A stretch of DNA of 64,000 nt from assembly GCF_001591105.1 (NCBI RefSeq), contig NZ_BCUD01000009.1, forward strand, positions 62,001 through 126,000. Reading direction: 5' to 3'. Below are positions 1 to 9,360 of this stretch, piece after piece; positions within the stretch are counted from its first letter, which is position 1; each line of letters opens with the position of its first letter. The notes beneath the pieces were generated by a model, which was not told the DNA's origin, made no database searches, and was given only the letters and a program-made list of their open reading frames with translations. The stretch is from Vibrio nereis NBRC 15637 (GTDB taxonomy: Bacteria > Pseudomonadota > Gammaproteobacteria > Enterobacterales > Vibrionaceae). Position numbers and translations under genes: made by a program.

Positions 1-1320
1 AATGATTTGGCCCAGCACATAGCCAAGGCAGCATGCACCAATAACACCAATAAGACCAACAGACATAAAGGAGTGGTTGAAATACCACTTACCGATTTTG
101 GTGGTGCCTGATGTATCAAAGTTCACGGTGGCAATATCTGACGGGTAATTTGGAATAAAGAAGTAGCCGTATACCGCAGGCATAATACCAATCAACAATG
201 CAGGATCTAATCCTAGCCCTAAGCCGACCGGAAGCATCATACGCGCAGTCGCAGCTTGAGAGTTCACCACCACAGAGACAATAAATAGTGCCAAGGCGAA
301 GGTCCAAGGGTAGTTGGTTACCATCTCGACAATGCCTGTTTTAAATTGAGGCATCGCGTATTGGAAGTAGGTGTCTGACATCCAAGCAATACCAAAGATG
401 GCAATGGCAGCGACCATACCTGACTTAAATACTACTCCATTAGGGACATCACGCGGGTCGGTTTTGGTGGCGAGCAAGATAATACCGCCAAAGCAAAGCA
501 TCATCATTTGGATGATGACAGACATCTTAATCGGTTTTTCGCCATCAACAATGGTGCGTATTTCAGGCACCATCGCGATGACAACGATCATAAGAATAGA
601 AGCGATGAAAATCAGCACTGAGTTACGTGCAGAGGTGGGTAACACTTCATCCAGCGAGGTTGCAGTAGTACTTTCGATGCGTTTTTTCCATTCAGGATCT
701 TTTAAGCGCGCTTGATACTCAGGATCGTCGTCCAGCTCTTTACCGCGTTTTAAACTGTAAAGTGACATCAATAGTGTGCCGAACAGCGTGGCAGGCACCG
801 TGACCAAAAGAATGGACAGCAAAGTAATGTCGTGCTGAATATCCGCCAATTGCGCCAAGTAATAAACGACAGCGGCAGAGATTGGCGACGCGGTAATCGC
901 TATCTGGGAAGCCACGGAAGAAGCGGCCATTGGTCTCTCTGGACGAATACCGTTTTTCAGTGCTACGTCACCGATGATCGGCATGATGGAGTAAACCGCG
1001 TGACCTGTACCTAAAAGGAACGTCATAGTGTAGGTGACAAAGGGAGCAATAAGCGTCACGCGTTTAGGGTTTCTGCGCAGCAGCCTTTCCGCGACTTGTA
1101 ACATGTACTTTAGTCCGCCAGCAGCTTCAAGAATCGAGGCACAGGTAACGACGGCTAAAATAACCAGCATTACAGTAATGGGTGGAGAGGTTGGTGGCAT
1201 CTTAAAAATGAATACCTCGATGACCAAACCAATCCCGGAGACAACCCCCAGGCCAATCCCGCCGTAACGTGATCCGATATAAAGCATGATCAGCAGGAAT
1301 AGGAATTCAAAATACAGCAT
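1..1320 (-). CDS. dcuB: Anaerobic C4-dicarboxylate transporter, DcuA/DcuB family (3' end cut by window edge)
   Basis: The frame is open from an ATG at 1320 to base 1, giving 440 codons. Family members have about 440-446 residues, so only the last few are missing. It is an inner-membrane carrier exchanging or taking up fumarate, malate, aspartate and succinate, usually for anaerobic fumarate respiration. The protein is hydrophobic throughout. It carries the family stretches LLRRNPK, TGHAVYSIMPII and RPERPMAASS, which match E. coli DcuB better than DcuA from memory. It is transcribed away from the MBL-fold gene. The DcuB rather than DcuA assignment is an inference; the family is secure. Confidence 0.9.
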   Translation of the reverse strand, partial: MLYFEFLFLLIMLYIGSRYGGIGLGVVSGIGLVIEVFIFKMPPTSPPITVMLVILAVVTCASILEAAGGLKYMLQVAERLLRRNPKRVTLIAPFVTYTMTFLLGTGHAVYSIMPIIGDVALKNGIRPERPMAASSVASQIAITASPISAAVVYYLAQLADIQHDITLLSILLVTVPATLFGTLLMSLYSLKRGKELDDDPEYQARLKDPEWKKRIESTTATSLDEVLPTSARNSVLIFIASILMIVVIAMVPEIRTIVDGEKPIKMSVIIQMMMLCFGGIILLATKTDPRDVPNGVVFKSGMVAAIAIFGIAWMSDTYFQYAMPQFKTGIVEMVTNYPWTFALALFIVSVVVNSQAATARMMLPVGLGLGLDPALLIGIMPAVYGYFFIPNYPSDIATVNFDTSGTTKIGKWYFNHSFMSVGLIGVIGACCLGYVLGQII

Positions 1321-1691
1321 AGCAACAATCCCTTTTAAAATATGAAGATAGGATTATTGTCTTAGGTGCAGTTGGAAATTAATGATTGCTACTTCACACA
1401 TACTCAATGATCAAAAATGGAAAGAAATTATTCTGCAGTAATTCACGAAAACAGCGCTGAAAGTTTCGAAAATGTAGTGGCACGCGATCTTTGAATGTAA
1501 TCAAAACGTGACGTTTTTGGTGTGCTAGCGCGTGTTTTTTGGGGCATGGGTTGTTGTGGCTTTTAATCTTGAAAATTGACTGCCATATAAAGTTCAAGTT
1601 CTGAATTATTCAGGTCATTAAATCGACATATTTCGCTGTCTACAATCATCTCAAACAAGACTTATTTTTGAACGTCAGTTGAGATGTGATA
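1321..1691. other. Divergent intergenic region
   Basis: About 370 bases lie between dcuB (minus) and the MBL-fold gene (plus), so both promoters should be here. A 67-codon frame on the minus strand (1394-1597) has no recognisable content and is probably chance. I see no convincing FNR or CRP site. Confidence 0.5.
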
Positions 1692-2864
1692 ATGAGTAAT
1701 GCAATAAAAACATCCGTTACCTCCGCGTTGGACTCCATCGGTTTTAGCTCACCTACCAACAGCAGTGCTGAAACACTGAACAGTGAACGGCGCAGGTTAG
1801 AAAAAATTGCCGTCTCATCGCAATTCAAAAATGGCAAAGCGATTGCCCGCATGCCCAAGGTGCAAAGCCCAGAAAGCATGTTATCTGTGATGTGGAAGCT
1901 GGTATGCGGCCGCAACCGTTTAAAGCCTCAAGTTGAACTTCCTTATCTATCGGTCGACACTTTGACATTGTCGGAACGAAGCCAAGAACCACGTGTAACT
2001 TGGCTAGGGCACTCGAGTTTGTTTATCGAGTTGGATAAAACGCGAATCCTTATCGACCCGGTGTTTGAACACGCATCACCATGGATAGCTAAACCTTGGT
2101 TTGACCGCAACGTCAGTACGCCAATCAGTCGAGAAAAGTTACCAATGCCCGATGTGATTGTGATTTCCCATGACCATTATGATCACCTTGAAGAGTCGAC
2201 TGTTAGGTTTTATGCCGAAAAGGGACTGCAGTTTTTTGTTCCTCTAGCGGTCGGGCGCCATTTGGAAAGGTGGGGAGTGGATCCGGATAACATCCTTGAG
2301 TTTGACTGGTGGGACGAAGTGACATTTCATGGGGTAAGGTTTGTTGCCACACCCGCTAACCATAACTCTGGCCGCACGGGTTTTGATTCCAACTCAACCC
2401 TTTGGTGTTCGTGGGCGTTGAAGAGTCGAAGTGGCTCGCTGTTTTACAGTGGTGACACGGCTTACGATAGCCATTTTAAACAGATAGCCGACAGGCTTGG
2501 TCCGTTTGATATGGCTTTTGTTGAGGTGGCCGCCAACGTAAAAAATGGTACTGGTTTTCCAGTTGAAAACTGGGGGCACATGCAGGCAAAGCATACTATT
2601 CGTGCATTTCAAGATCTGAATGCAAGGCAGCTTTGCCCGATTCATTGGTCAACTTACGAGTTGTTTTCACATCAATGGGATGCGCCGATGAACGACTTGA
2701 TTGAAGACGCAGCGGAAAGCAAAGTCGAGTTAGTGACGCCGATGGTAGGCCAAACCATAAAAGTGCATGGCAAGAATATGACGTATCGTTGGTGGGAAGA
2801 GGTTGCATCAGAGTCGGCAACTCAAAGCCAACCCGTACTGAGTTCCGTTGCCGTTTCGGACTAG
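1692..2864 (+). CDS. MBL-fold metal-dependent hydrolase, NAPE-PLD/UlaG-like
   Basis: A 390-residue metallo-beta-lactamase fold protein. The metal-binding motif HDHYDH is at about residues 160-165, after a TWLGHSS...LIDPVF strand region. Further ligands fall in TPANHNSGRT, YSGDTAYD and the late CPIHWSTY. This layout is typical of the PF12706 branch that includes N-acyl-phosphatidylethanolamine phospholipase D-like enzymes. The substrate in bacteria is unknown, so only metal-dependent hydrolysis is supported. No signal peptide is seen, so it is probably cytoplasmic. A GTG at 1686 is in frame, but the ATG at 1692 is preferred. A hairpin follows the stop. Confidence 0.85.
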   Translation: MSNAIKTSVTSALDSIGFSSPTNSSAETLNSERRRLEKIAVSSQFKNGKAIARMPKVQSPESMLSVMWKLVCGRNRLKPQVELPYLSVDTLTLSERSQEPRVTWLGHSSLFIELDKTRILIDPVFEHASPWIAKPWFDRNVSTPISREKLPMPDVIVISHDHYDHLEESTVRFYAEKGLQFFVPLAVGRHLERWGVDPDNILEFDWWDEVTFHGVRFVATPANHNSGRTGFDSNSTLWCSWALKSRSGSLFYSGDTAYDSHFKQIADRLGPFDMAFVEVAANVKNGTGFPVENWGHMQAKHTIRAFQDLNARQLCPIHWSTYELFSHQWDAPMNDLIEDAAESKVELVTPMVGQTIKVHGKNMTYRWWEEVASESATQSQPVLSSVAVSD

Positions 2865-2875
2865 CAAGTCAGACA

Positions 2876-2917
2876 CCAATCTGAATAAGCTGGGAAACAT
2901 CGACTTATTCAGATTGG
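2876..2917. terminator. Bidirectional hairpin between convergent genes
   Basis: A perfect 14-bp stem (2876-2889 with 2904-2917) and a 14-nt loop lie between the convergent MBL-fold and mechanosensitive channel genes. The T-tract is poor, so termination efficiency is uncertain. Confidence 0.6.
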
Positions 2918-2927
2918 TTATCCACGA

Positions 2928-4055
2928 TTAATATTCGTTAGAAACCTGCTGGTGTAGGACGTTAGGTGCCTGAGTTAACGCGCTTTCAACTGGTAATGAG
3001 TCAACTTTAATCGTCTGAGTAGGGAAGGCGATTTGAGCGTCATGTTCTTTAATGATTTGCATGATTTGAAGTAGCACATCTTGCTTCACTTTGTGGAAGC
3101 GAATCCAATTGACTGTCTTAGTGAAGGTGTAGACCATCAAGTCTAACGATGACGGGCCAAAGCCATTGAAGTTCACGATAAGAGTCTGGTTGGCGTCGAT
3201 ATCTGGGTGTTGCTCTAGCATCGATTTTATTTCACTCACGATGGTGGCCACCTTGGCGCCATCATCGTAACGAATACCAATATTTTCATAAATGCGGCGG
3301 TTGAGCATCCGAGATGGGTTTTCCACCACGATATTGCTGAAGATGGAGTTCGGGACATAAAGCGGACGCTTATCAAATGTACGGATGATCGTCATTCGCC
3401 AGCCAATACGCTCTACAGTGCCTTCTATCTGGCGATCAGGCGATCGTACCCAGTCACCGACTTTGAATGGGCGGTCAAAATAGATCATCATGCCGCCGAA
3501 AAAATTAGACAGTAAATCTTTGGCGGCGAAACCGACAATCAAGCCACCCACACCACCGAAGGTTAGCAGCCCAGATAAGCGCAGCCCAAATGCTTGCATG
3601 ACCGTCAGTGTGCCAATCACGATAAAGAATAACCGCGCGACTTTAGCAACCGCTTGAATGGTGGTGTCATCGCGGTTCTTTTGCGTTAGCGCGTACTCTT
3701 CAATATTGGTGATTAAGCGCATCGTGGCCCAAATGAAAATACCAATCACCAATAACAATTTGAGTGTACTTAACCAGTCGAGTTTAGAGCTAAAGTGATC
3801 CTCTAACACAAATCCCAGAGAGACCGTTGCAGGCCAACACCAGATAAAGGTACTGATTGGCGTCTTGATAGCTGCTAAGACCATGTCATCCCAGTGGAAA
3901 CGCGTCTTCACCACTAAGATCTCTAGTCGGCTGTAGATGAGTCGCCAAGCTAGCCAAGCCAAAAAGCTGGCAATGGTGATAAGTAGAACGTTTGAGTCCC
4001 ACTTTTCCAGCATAGTTAGAACAGATTCAGGCAAAAAAGAGAGTAACTGATTCAT
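2928..4055 (-). CDS. ynaI: Mechanosensitive ion channel, MscS family, YnaI-like
   Basis: An inner-membrane channel that opens under membrane tension during hypo-osmotic shock. Several hydrophobic helices precede the MscS core: a glycine/alanine-rich pore helix (LLTFGGVGGLIVGFAAKD), then the beta-domain (FDRPFKVGDWVRSPDR, IEGTVERIGWR) and the C-terminal domain. The RSPDR and RPLYVPNS stretches closely resemble E. coli YnaI. The frame extends upstream to 4109, but the upstream residues are not membrane-like. The ATG at 4055 (MNQLLSF) or 4064 is more plausible. It is convergent with the MBL gene. Confidence 0.88.
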   Translation of the reverse strand: MNQLLSFLPESVLTMLEKWDSNVLLITIASFLAWLAWRLIYSRLEILVVKTRFHWDDMVLAAIKTPISTFIWCWPATVSLGFVLEDHFSSKLDWLSTLKLLLVIGIFIWATMRLITNIEEYALTQKNRDDTTIQAVAKVARLFFIVIGTLTVMQAFGLRLSGLLTFGGVGGLIVGFAAKDLLSNFFGGMMIYFDRPFKVGDWVRSPDRQIEGTVERIGWRMTIIRTFDKRPLYVPNSIFSNIVVENPSRMLNRRIYENIGIRYDDGAKVATIVSEIKSMLEQHPDIDANQTLIVNFNGFGPSSLDLMVYTFTKTVNWIRFHKVKQDVLLQIMQIIKEHDAQIAFPTQTIKVDSLPVESALTQAPNVLHQQVSNEY

Positions 4056-4193
4056 AGTGCTCATCGTGACTTTTGAAATATGAAACCAGTATATACATGG
4101 TGCTATCAAGTTTCAGTAGGTGTGGGTGTCTTAGGTCTGAATTTAAGGTAATGGATGAGAAAAGAGTGCGAGCCAGAAAGGAGAGGAAGGGGC

Positions 4194-4625
4194 TTATTTG
4201 CTGCTAAAGTGCTCACTTAATGCAGCACGGCGGTTTTTGGCTCCGCCGTCTTTGACTGAATCTTCGTAGCCCTCTTTTACAAATCGTTGCCTTGGGCTAT
4301 TGGGTTCCATTCTTTTGAGTTGGGGGGAGTCGAAGGTGCCCGTGATCTGGTAAACCGATGTTCCTTCCCCGGTAGTAACGTACACGTTTTTACCGTCAAA
4401 CTCGAAATGAGTGGCGATAAGGCGCTCGTTACGCAGGACTCCACTCTCACCCAGTTCCAGTATTTCCGTATTGTACGGTGGAGTACCAATTTCAACCCAG
4501 CGACCATAGACGTGTTTGGGGTTGATGTAATCTTGATAACTGAAATAGAGCAGAGAAGAAAAACCGATGGTTAAGGAAATAAAGAGCGTAGTTAACAATA
4601 ACTTCACGACTTTTGCTTTATCCAT
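4194..4625 (-). CDS. Small membrane-anchored protein, DUF2850-like
   Basis: 143 residues with one N-terminal membrane segment (about residues 8-30) and a short extracytoplasmic domain containing GRWVEIGTPPY and ATHFEFDGKNVYV. From memory this resembles the Vibrio-restricted DUF2850 family, whose function is unknown. It is monocistronic, 138 bases upstream of the channel gene on the same strand. Confidence 0.65.
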   Translation of the reverse strand: MDKAKVVKLLLTTLFISLTIGFSSLLYFSYQDYINPKHVYGRWVEIGTPPYNTEILELGESGVLRNERLIATHFEFDGKNVYVTTGEGTSVYQITGTFDSPQLKRMEPNSPRQRFVKEGYEDSVKDGGAKNRRAALSEHFSSK

Positions 4626-4928
4626 GACGACATATTAGACCCGAAAATGAGTACACGTGATGACACACTGTTAGCTAAATGAATAAATTAAGCTTGTAAG
4701 AGATTGAGTGGTAACGCAATTAATCATAGGTAGAAGTTTGACCCTTAGTCCAAACTTTCACCCGTATATTCTCACCTTGTCGTACAAAGGCATAACGCGA
4801 TGCCATGACCAGCAAGCCAGTTTTTTAAGCAAGTTATTGATAACGCTATTGCTCAGTAAAACGAAATACTATAAAAAGTTAGGTCATAATTGGACGTTAC
4901 CCGAAGGTGGGTACTCATGGAGGAAGTA
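4626..4928. other. Intergenic region upstream of ppnP
   Basis: About 300 bases between divergent genes. A 73-codon plus-strand frame (4708-4929) has no recognisable content and ends at the ppnP start. No specific site recognised. Confidence 0.4.
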
Positions 4929-5210
4929 ATGATTAAGGTAAACAGCTATTTTGAAGACAGTGTTAAGTCACTTGGATTTGCGCAAGGTGAAGAGCAATCG
5001 AGTGTGGGTGTCATGACAGCAGGTGAGTACACATTCGGCACGGCCGCCCCAGAACGCATGACGGTGGTAAAAGGTGAAATGATCGTGAAGCTTGCGGGTG
5101 AAAACGACTGGGTGACTTACCAAGCGGGCGAGTCTTTTAATGTAGAAGGCGACTCTTCTTTTGAACTTCGTCTGCCTGTGACAACAGCTTATCTGTGTGA
5201 ATATCTCTAA
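4929..5210 (+). CDS. ppnP: Pyrimidine/purine nucleoside phosphorylase PpnP (YaiE family)
   Basis: 93 residues, a single cupin barrel. PpnP phosphorolyses several nucleosides to free base plus ribose 1-phosphate. The family stretches SVGVM, GEYTFGTA, PERMTVVKG and the ending TAYLCEYL match E. coli PpnP along its length. The ATG at 4929 is chosen because a strong GGAGGAAG ribosome-binding site lies at 4919-4926. The frame also runs upstream to 4890, but that would add residues outside the family alignment. A rho-independent terminator follows. Confidence 0.95.
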   Translation: MIKVNSYFEDSVKSLGFAQGEEQSSVGVMTAGEYTFGTAAPERMTVVKGEMIVKLAGENDWVTYQAGESFNVEGDSSFELRLPVTTAYLCEYL

Positions 5211-5233
5211 GATTTCATAGATTTTATGCAATG

Positions 5234-5265
5234 ACGCTGCGTGTGAAAAACGCGGCGTTTTTTTT
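5234..5265 (+). terminator. Rho-independent terminator of ppnP
   Basis: A 9-bp GC-rich stem (5234-5242 with 5250-5258, one G-T pair) is followed by a run of eight T. Confidence 0.85.
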
Positions 5266-5418
5266 ATTTTATCTTCTGAAAACCTGTCGCTGACTTCTTC
5301 TTTTCCTTTTGTGCTTTATTCGGAAATGCCGAATGTTAATCCAGTAATTATCAGCTTTATCAACATAACTGTCGGCTATACTTAGATTATCCAGGGAAGC
5401 GGATGTAAGGAGATAGCT

Positions 5419-5697
5419 ATGGCAGTGGTCCCCAAACACTCAGATCGTCACACAGGTTATGATCCTAGACAGGACATGACACCTGAGCAGCTTCATCGGT
5501 TCGGTAAAGTCGCGCGCAAAGCACAAAAGCGTCGGGATGAAGTGGCGGAAAAAGATTCTATTATCCGAGCAGCTAGGGAAGCCGCATTTAAACCCGTTCT
5601 CAGGGTCAAAAGAGAGAAACCTAATACAGTGCGTTACGCAATTTGGCTGGTTGTCGTGATGGTGTTGTCATTATGGCTCATGTACATGGCTGGTTAG
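5419..5697 (+). CDS. Hypothetical small tail-anchored membrane protein
   Basis: 92 residues. The first 70 or so are polar, rich in Lys, Arg and Asp, and probably helical. One membrane helix (about residues 72-90) ends the protein, so it should be tail-anchored in the inner membrane. An AAGGAG site at 5406-5411 supports the ATG at 5419. I do not recognise the family. A hairpin terminator shared with the convergent downstream gene follows. Confidence 0.7.
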   Translation: MAVVPKHSDRHTGYDPRQDMTPEQLHRFGKVARKAQKRRDEVAEKDSIIRAAREAAFKPVLRVKREKPNTVRYAIWLVVVMVLSLWLMYMAG

Positions 5698-5736
5698 ATA
5701 TGGCCAGCCTTGATTCATTGGCAAGGATTGCTTATG

Positions 5737-5772
5737 AAAAAATCGCCTCTCAAGTGAGAGGCGATTTTGCTT
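5737..5772. terminator. Bidirectional terminator
   Basis: An A-run, a stem AATCGCCTCTC with GAGAGGCGATT and a T-run lie between convergent genes. The structure should terminate transcription from both sides. Confidence 0.8.
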
Positions 5773-6833
5773 TATTTGGCCACTAATCCGTAAGGCACCC
5801 GAGAGAAAATGTGTGGCTGTTCTGTGACAGTTGGGGCTTGGTTTACGCTCTGCCAGTCGAGCAACATAACCGCGAGTACATTGCGATGTTCACCATGGGA
5901 CAAGTCAAAGTTGCCACTGACAGAAGGAATCATCCCTTTTTCTTTATCGATGGCTTGTTGAATAAATTGGCGTGTTTTTTCAACCACCGGATCATTTTCC
6001 AGTCCCGCTAGTAAAAAGCTAATGCCAACTTCGGCAATGATGTCTTCTTTGGCTCTAAGTAAAATGGTATCAATATTGTTGCGGAAATAATCGTAAATCC
6101 ACTGATACTGCTTTTCGCTGACACGACGCTGGTAATACCCCGAATCGGCAAAAATAATATGAGTTAAACCGTAGAGTTTATTGCCATACTGTTGGTCAGA
6201 AAGCGTTTTATCCATCTTGTCCGGATACGTAGCTTGGAATGCCTGAATAAATGGTTCAACCACATCTTGCTCACCAAGCTGGCGCAGCCAGAATACTTGA
6301 TTGGCCAGTTGAGCCGCCCAGGCTTTTATCATTTCATGGTTGGTGGCGTATTTTTTAAAATCGTAGCGGCGAATGACTTTGCGCAGCTTTTCATCTTCTT
6401 TGTGTTTTAGGCCGTATTCATTGGCTCTCGCCATTGAGCCCAGTAGGTCGACGCCAAGGTATAAATACTCTGGCATTTGCTTGGTAATGGCATAACGTCT
6501 TTTACTTCGTTCTCCAGTTTCACCGATGTAACCCGCGACTCTTTTTTCTGAATGAAGCGCAATCTGTTTCGGCATGTGTACCTCAGCGGCAAAGTGATTC
6601 AGTCGACTCGCGACTCTCGCCATGTCACTCCAAATAGCGGCTTTGTACTTATCATCTAACGTTTGCCTGTACATGCGCAGCCCATAGTGCCCCTCTTTAA
6701 AGGCGGACAGTGTATAGAGTTGGGGCTCGTAGGTTTGTTTAATGGTATTTGCGGATTCTTGATAGTTGCTGGTGGCCCAAGCAAAGGGGATAAGCAGTAA
6801 TCCGAGGATGAAGGCGAGTATTCTTTGGCGCAT
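5772..6833 (-). CDS. Secreted protein, DUF3541-like
   Basis: About 353 residues. A signal peptide (MRQRILAFILGLLLIPFAWA) starts at the ATG at 6833; an ATG at 6845 is also possible. The open frame extends to 7001, but that extension would place 56 polar residues before the signal peptide. The mature part is mostly alpha-helical (SGYYQRRVSEKQYQWIY and similar). It resembles the Vibrio/Shewanella DUF3541 family from memory. Function unknown; periplasmic or exported location inferred. Confidence 0.7.
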   Translation of the reverse strand: MRQRILAFILGLLLIPFAWATSNYQESANTIKQTYEPQLYTLSAFKEGHYGLRMYRQTLDDKYKAAIWSDMARVASRLNHFAAEVHMPKQIALHSEKRVAGYIGETGERSKRRYAITKQMPEYLYLGVDLLGSMARANEYGLKHKEDEKLRKVIRRYDFKKYATNHEMIKAWAAQLANQVFWLRQLGEQDVVEPFIQAFQATYPDKMDKTLSDQQYGNKLYGLTHIIFADSGYYQRRVSEKQYQWIYDYFRNNIDTILLRAKEDIIAEVGISFLLAGLENDPVVEKTRQFIQQAIDKEKGMIPSVSGNFDLSHGEHRNVLAVMLLDWQSVNQAPTVTEQPHIFSRVPYGLVAK

Positions 6834-7229
6834 AATATTTTCCATAACAATCAAGCGAGTTGGAGATTCTTTCTCATAAAGACTCTTTGGGCTCGCCAGT
6901 CTCTTTAGATTAGCAAACCGTGAGACTAAGCGAGTAGCGATTCGTTGCAACATAGCAAGTATTTCTTCTAGTGATGTAAACGCGCTGTCAGATAGACGCA
7001 AATATTATTGTATGCCATATGAAGGGCGAGGTATCCCGCAGGGCGTGAAGAGGTTAAAGTTTCTAAAGCGTTACGGTCGGGTTTTGTTAATTAATAGTGA
7101 AATGGTGAGTGAATTCATGTATTTTCCCAGTGTTGAGCATGGCTATTATCAATCAAATTAACATGTGACAATGGTATTTTTTAAGCTTGTATATTGGACA
7201 GATGCGGCGCGGAGTCGTCTGGGGTAGGG

Positions 7230-8600
7230 ATGGGTTATCGTTTAGGTAAACACTGGCGTGTTTTAACCTTTTTCGTTTTACTGACTTGTATTTCGATTGT
7301 TTTGGTTGAGTACCTAGAAAGAGGGCAAAAGTCGTTTTTGCGCGACAGCTTACGCGTGCGTGCAAAAGAAGAACTGTCTACCATCCGCTCTCAATTAGAA
7401 TCCACGGTTGTTTCAGATATCTACGTGGCAAACGCCTTAACAACGTTAATTGCGGTCAACCCTGATGTGGATTTATCCGGTTGGGATTTGATTGCCGCGA
7501 ACATCATGCGCAAAAGTAACAATATCCGGCTCATCGGTTTAGCGCCTGACAACGTGATTAGCCATGTCTACCCAATGGAAGGGAATGAAAGTGCAGTAGG
7601 GCTAGACTATAGAACGGTGCCCGATCAGTGGCGAACGATAGAAAAAGCTACAGATCTACAAGAGATCTATATTGCTGGCCCTGTGGATTTGGTTCAAGGT
7701 GGTCGTGCGCTGATTGCGCGTGTGCCTATTTATTTAGACCCGCCCTATAACACCCGTTATTGGGGCGTATGTAGCAGCATCATTGATCTAGATTCTCTTC
7801 TTAAAGACGCCGGCGTAGCGGATTTTGAGAGTCGTTACAACTTTGCTATTCGAGGCTTAGATAGTGAAAGTTGGGAAGGTGATTTGTTTTATGGTGCACA
7901 GTCAACGTTTGACCAAGCCTTTGGTATTGAATACGTTAATTTCCCCCATGGTGGCTGGGTACTCGCGGTCTCTGAAAAAGATGATCTTCTGCAACACAGT
8001 ACATGGTATCGAGTCCATACTGCGCGTTTGATCGGCTATCCGATTTTGTTTATTTTGCTGTTCTCTTTTGGCCAAATATATCGTTTGTATACCGTGGCTA
8101 ACCGCCGTTCCTTGCAAGATGAACTGACCAGAATGCCTAATCGACGTTACTTTATGTATACGATCGAGTCTTATTTCGAATCTGCGAAAAAAGGCCAAAA
8201 TGACAAAGCAAATTTTGCGTTGCTCAATATTGACCTCGATAAGTTTAAGCAAATTAATGATACCTATGGCCACGCGGCTGGCGACGAGGTACTTAAAGCG
8301 ACTGCTGAGCGAGCTAAAAGCGTATTGCGTACGTCTGACGTAGTGGCGCGCATTGGTGGTGATGAGTTTTTAATCCTGCTGCCTCGCCCTGGTGACAAAT
8401 CAGCGGTAGAAGAGATTGCGAAAAAGCTGGAAAAAGCAATCAGTCAGTCCCCCATCTTTTATGAGAGTAACCTCATCAATATTCACGCCAGTGTTGGTTA
8501 TGTGTTGTATCAATCGCAATTCGACAGTGTCGAAGATATGCTGCACGCGGCGGATATAAAAATGTACGAGATCAAGCATTGTAAGCCTCTGACTGCTTAG
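7230..8600 (+). CDS. Diguanylate cyclase with CHASE-like periplasmic sensor
   Basis: 456 residues. Two membrane helices (about 12-30 and 270-288) flank a periplasmic domain with a CHASE-like RALIARVPIYLD segment. A C-terminal GGDEF domain follows. The active site GGDEF is intact at residues 376-380, and the product-inhibition I-site RTSD sits five residues before it. It should therefore make c-di-GMP with feedback control. The ATG at 7230 is preferred over a TTG at 7194 because of the GGGG-rich ribosome-binding site just upstream. The sensor ligand is unknown. Confidence 0.88.
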   Translation: MGYRLGKHWRVLTFFVLLTCISIVLVEYLERGQKSFLRDSLRVRAKEELSTIRSQLESTVVSDIYVANALTTLIAVNPDVDLSGWDLIAANIMRKSNNIRLIGLAPDNVISHVYPMEGNESAVGLDYRTVPDQWRTIEKATDLQEIYIAGPVDLVQGGRALIARVPIYLDPPYNTRYWGVCSSIIDLDSLLKDAGVADFESRYNFAIRGLDSESWEGDLFYGAQSTFDQAFGIEYVNFPHGGWVLAVSEKDDLLQHSTWYRVHTARLIGYPILFILLFSFGQIYRLYTVANRRSLQDELTRMPNRRYFMYTIESYFESAKKGQNDKANFALLNIDLDKFKQINDTYGHAAGDEVLKATAERAKSVLRTSDVVARIGGDEFLILLPRPGDKSAVEEIAKKLEKAISQSPIFYESNLINIHASVGYVLYQSQFDSVEDMLHAADIKMYEIKHCKPLTA

Positions 8601-8675
8601 CTGAGAGGCTAATTACTGCGCATAAGTTGTCAAAGCATGCTATAGAAAAAGAGAGAGATCTGTTTTGAGGTAGCT

Positions 8676-9110
8676 ATGCGTAATTTAACACAATGGCTCT
8701 CAGATTATGGGGAAAGCCACAAACATCCGGTTAACAAGAAAATCCACACCGTTGCTGTGCCTGGTATTTATTTGTCAGTGGTTGGTTTGATTTGGTCAAT
8801 TCCGTCCGTTTCGGTCTATGGTACTTCGATAAACTGGATTTGGGTCGCCATGATCCCTCTGATGGTGTTCTACTTTAAGCTGTCATTAAGCGTGTTTATG
8901 ATGATGCTTGGTTTCACCCTAGCTTGTGTGTCACTGATTTGGTCACTGGAGCAACTTCAGTTATCGGTTTTTATGGTGTCGCTTTTTCTGTTTGCCATCT
9001 TCTGGTTGTTGCAATTCATCGGACACAAAGTTGAAGGAAACCACCCCTCATTTTTTGATGATTTTACCTATTTGTTGATTGGGCCCATTTGGGTGTTCCG
9101 AAAACAGTAG
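8676..9110 (+). CDS. Mpo1/DUF962-like membrane protein
   Basis: 144 residues with four predicted membrane helices. It has the conserved family ends: HKHPVNKKIHTVAVPG near the N-terminus and QFIGHKVEGNHPSFFDD near the C-terminus. These match the DUF962 family, which includes yeast Mpo1 (YGL010w), a fatty-acid alpha-dioxygenase. The conserved histidines are present, but activity in Vibrio is not established. It is 75 bases downstream of the cyclase gene and may be co-transcribed. Confidence 0.82.
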   Translation: MRNLTQWLSDYGESHKHPVNKKIHTVAVPGIYLSVVGLIWSIPSVSVYGTSINWIWVAMIPLMVFYFKLSLSVFMMMLGFTLACVSLIWSLEQLQLSVFMVSLFLFAIFWLLQFIGHKVEGNHPSFFDDFTYLLIGPIWVFRKQ

Positions 9111-9213
9111 AGTAAGAACCTACCATCTAGAATCAGACACACTTTCACAATAGTGTGCGCGTTGTCACAACCTTTACTCTGTTATAAAACCAATTATTAA
9201 CAAAATTAAAACT

Positions 9214-9229
9214 TGTGATGAGTGTCATG
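9214..9229 (+). promoter_or_regulatory. Possible CRP site upstream of the gluconate TRAP operon
   Basis: TGTGA-N6-TCATG, nine of ten bases matching the CRP dyad consensus, lies just upstream of the two GntR-type operators. Catabolite control of gluconate uptake would fit, but this is a weak prediction. Confidence 0.4.
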
Positions 9230-9242
9230 GAAAACGTTTTCT

Positions 9243-9281
9243 TGTTACCGGTAACATATAACTCAACGTTACCGGTAACAT
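9243..9281 (+). promoter_or_regulatory. Two GntR operators before the gluconate TRAP operon
   Basis: Two identical perfect palindromes, GTTACCGGTAAC, at 9244-9255 and 9268-9279, with centres 24 bp apart. They match the E. coli GntR operator consensus (ATGTTACCGGTAACAT). A third, near-identical site precedes gntR itself. The spacing of a little over two helical turns could allow cooperative binding. Confidence 0.85.
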
Positions 9282-9360
9282 ATAACAATTAACCGGATCA
9301 CCAATCAGCTGGTATAAGCTAGATTGAAGACATGAAACAAAAACAAGGACACCCCCTACT

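Noticed and set aside
371..1267. Plus-strand open frames across the left end
   Set aside because: They are antisense to the dcuB frame, which has clear family motifs.
1394..1597. 67-codon minus-strand frame
   Set aside because: No recognisable domain and no ribosome-binding site; lies in a divergent promoter region.
4708..4929. 73-codon plus-strand frame before ppnP
   Set aside because: Composition is not protein-like and it runs into the ppnP start.
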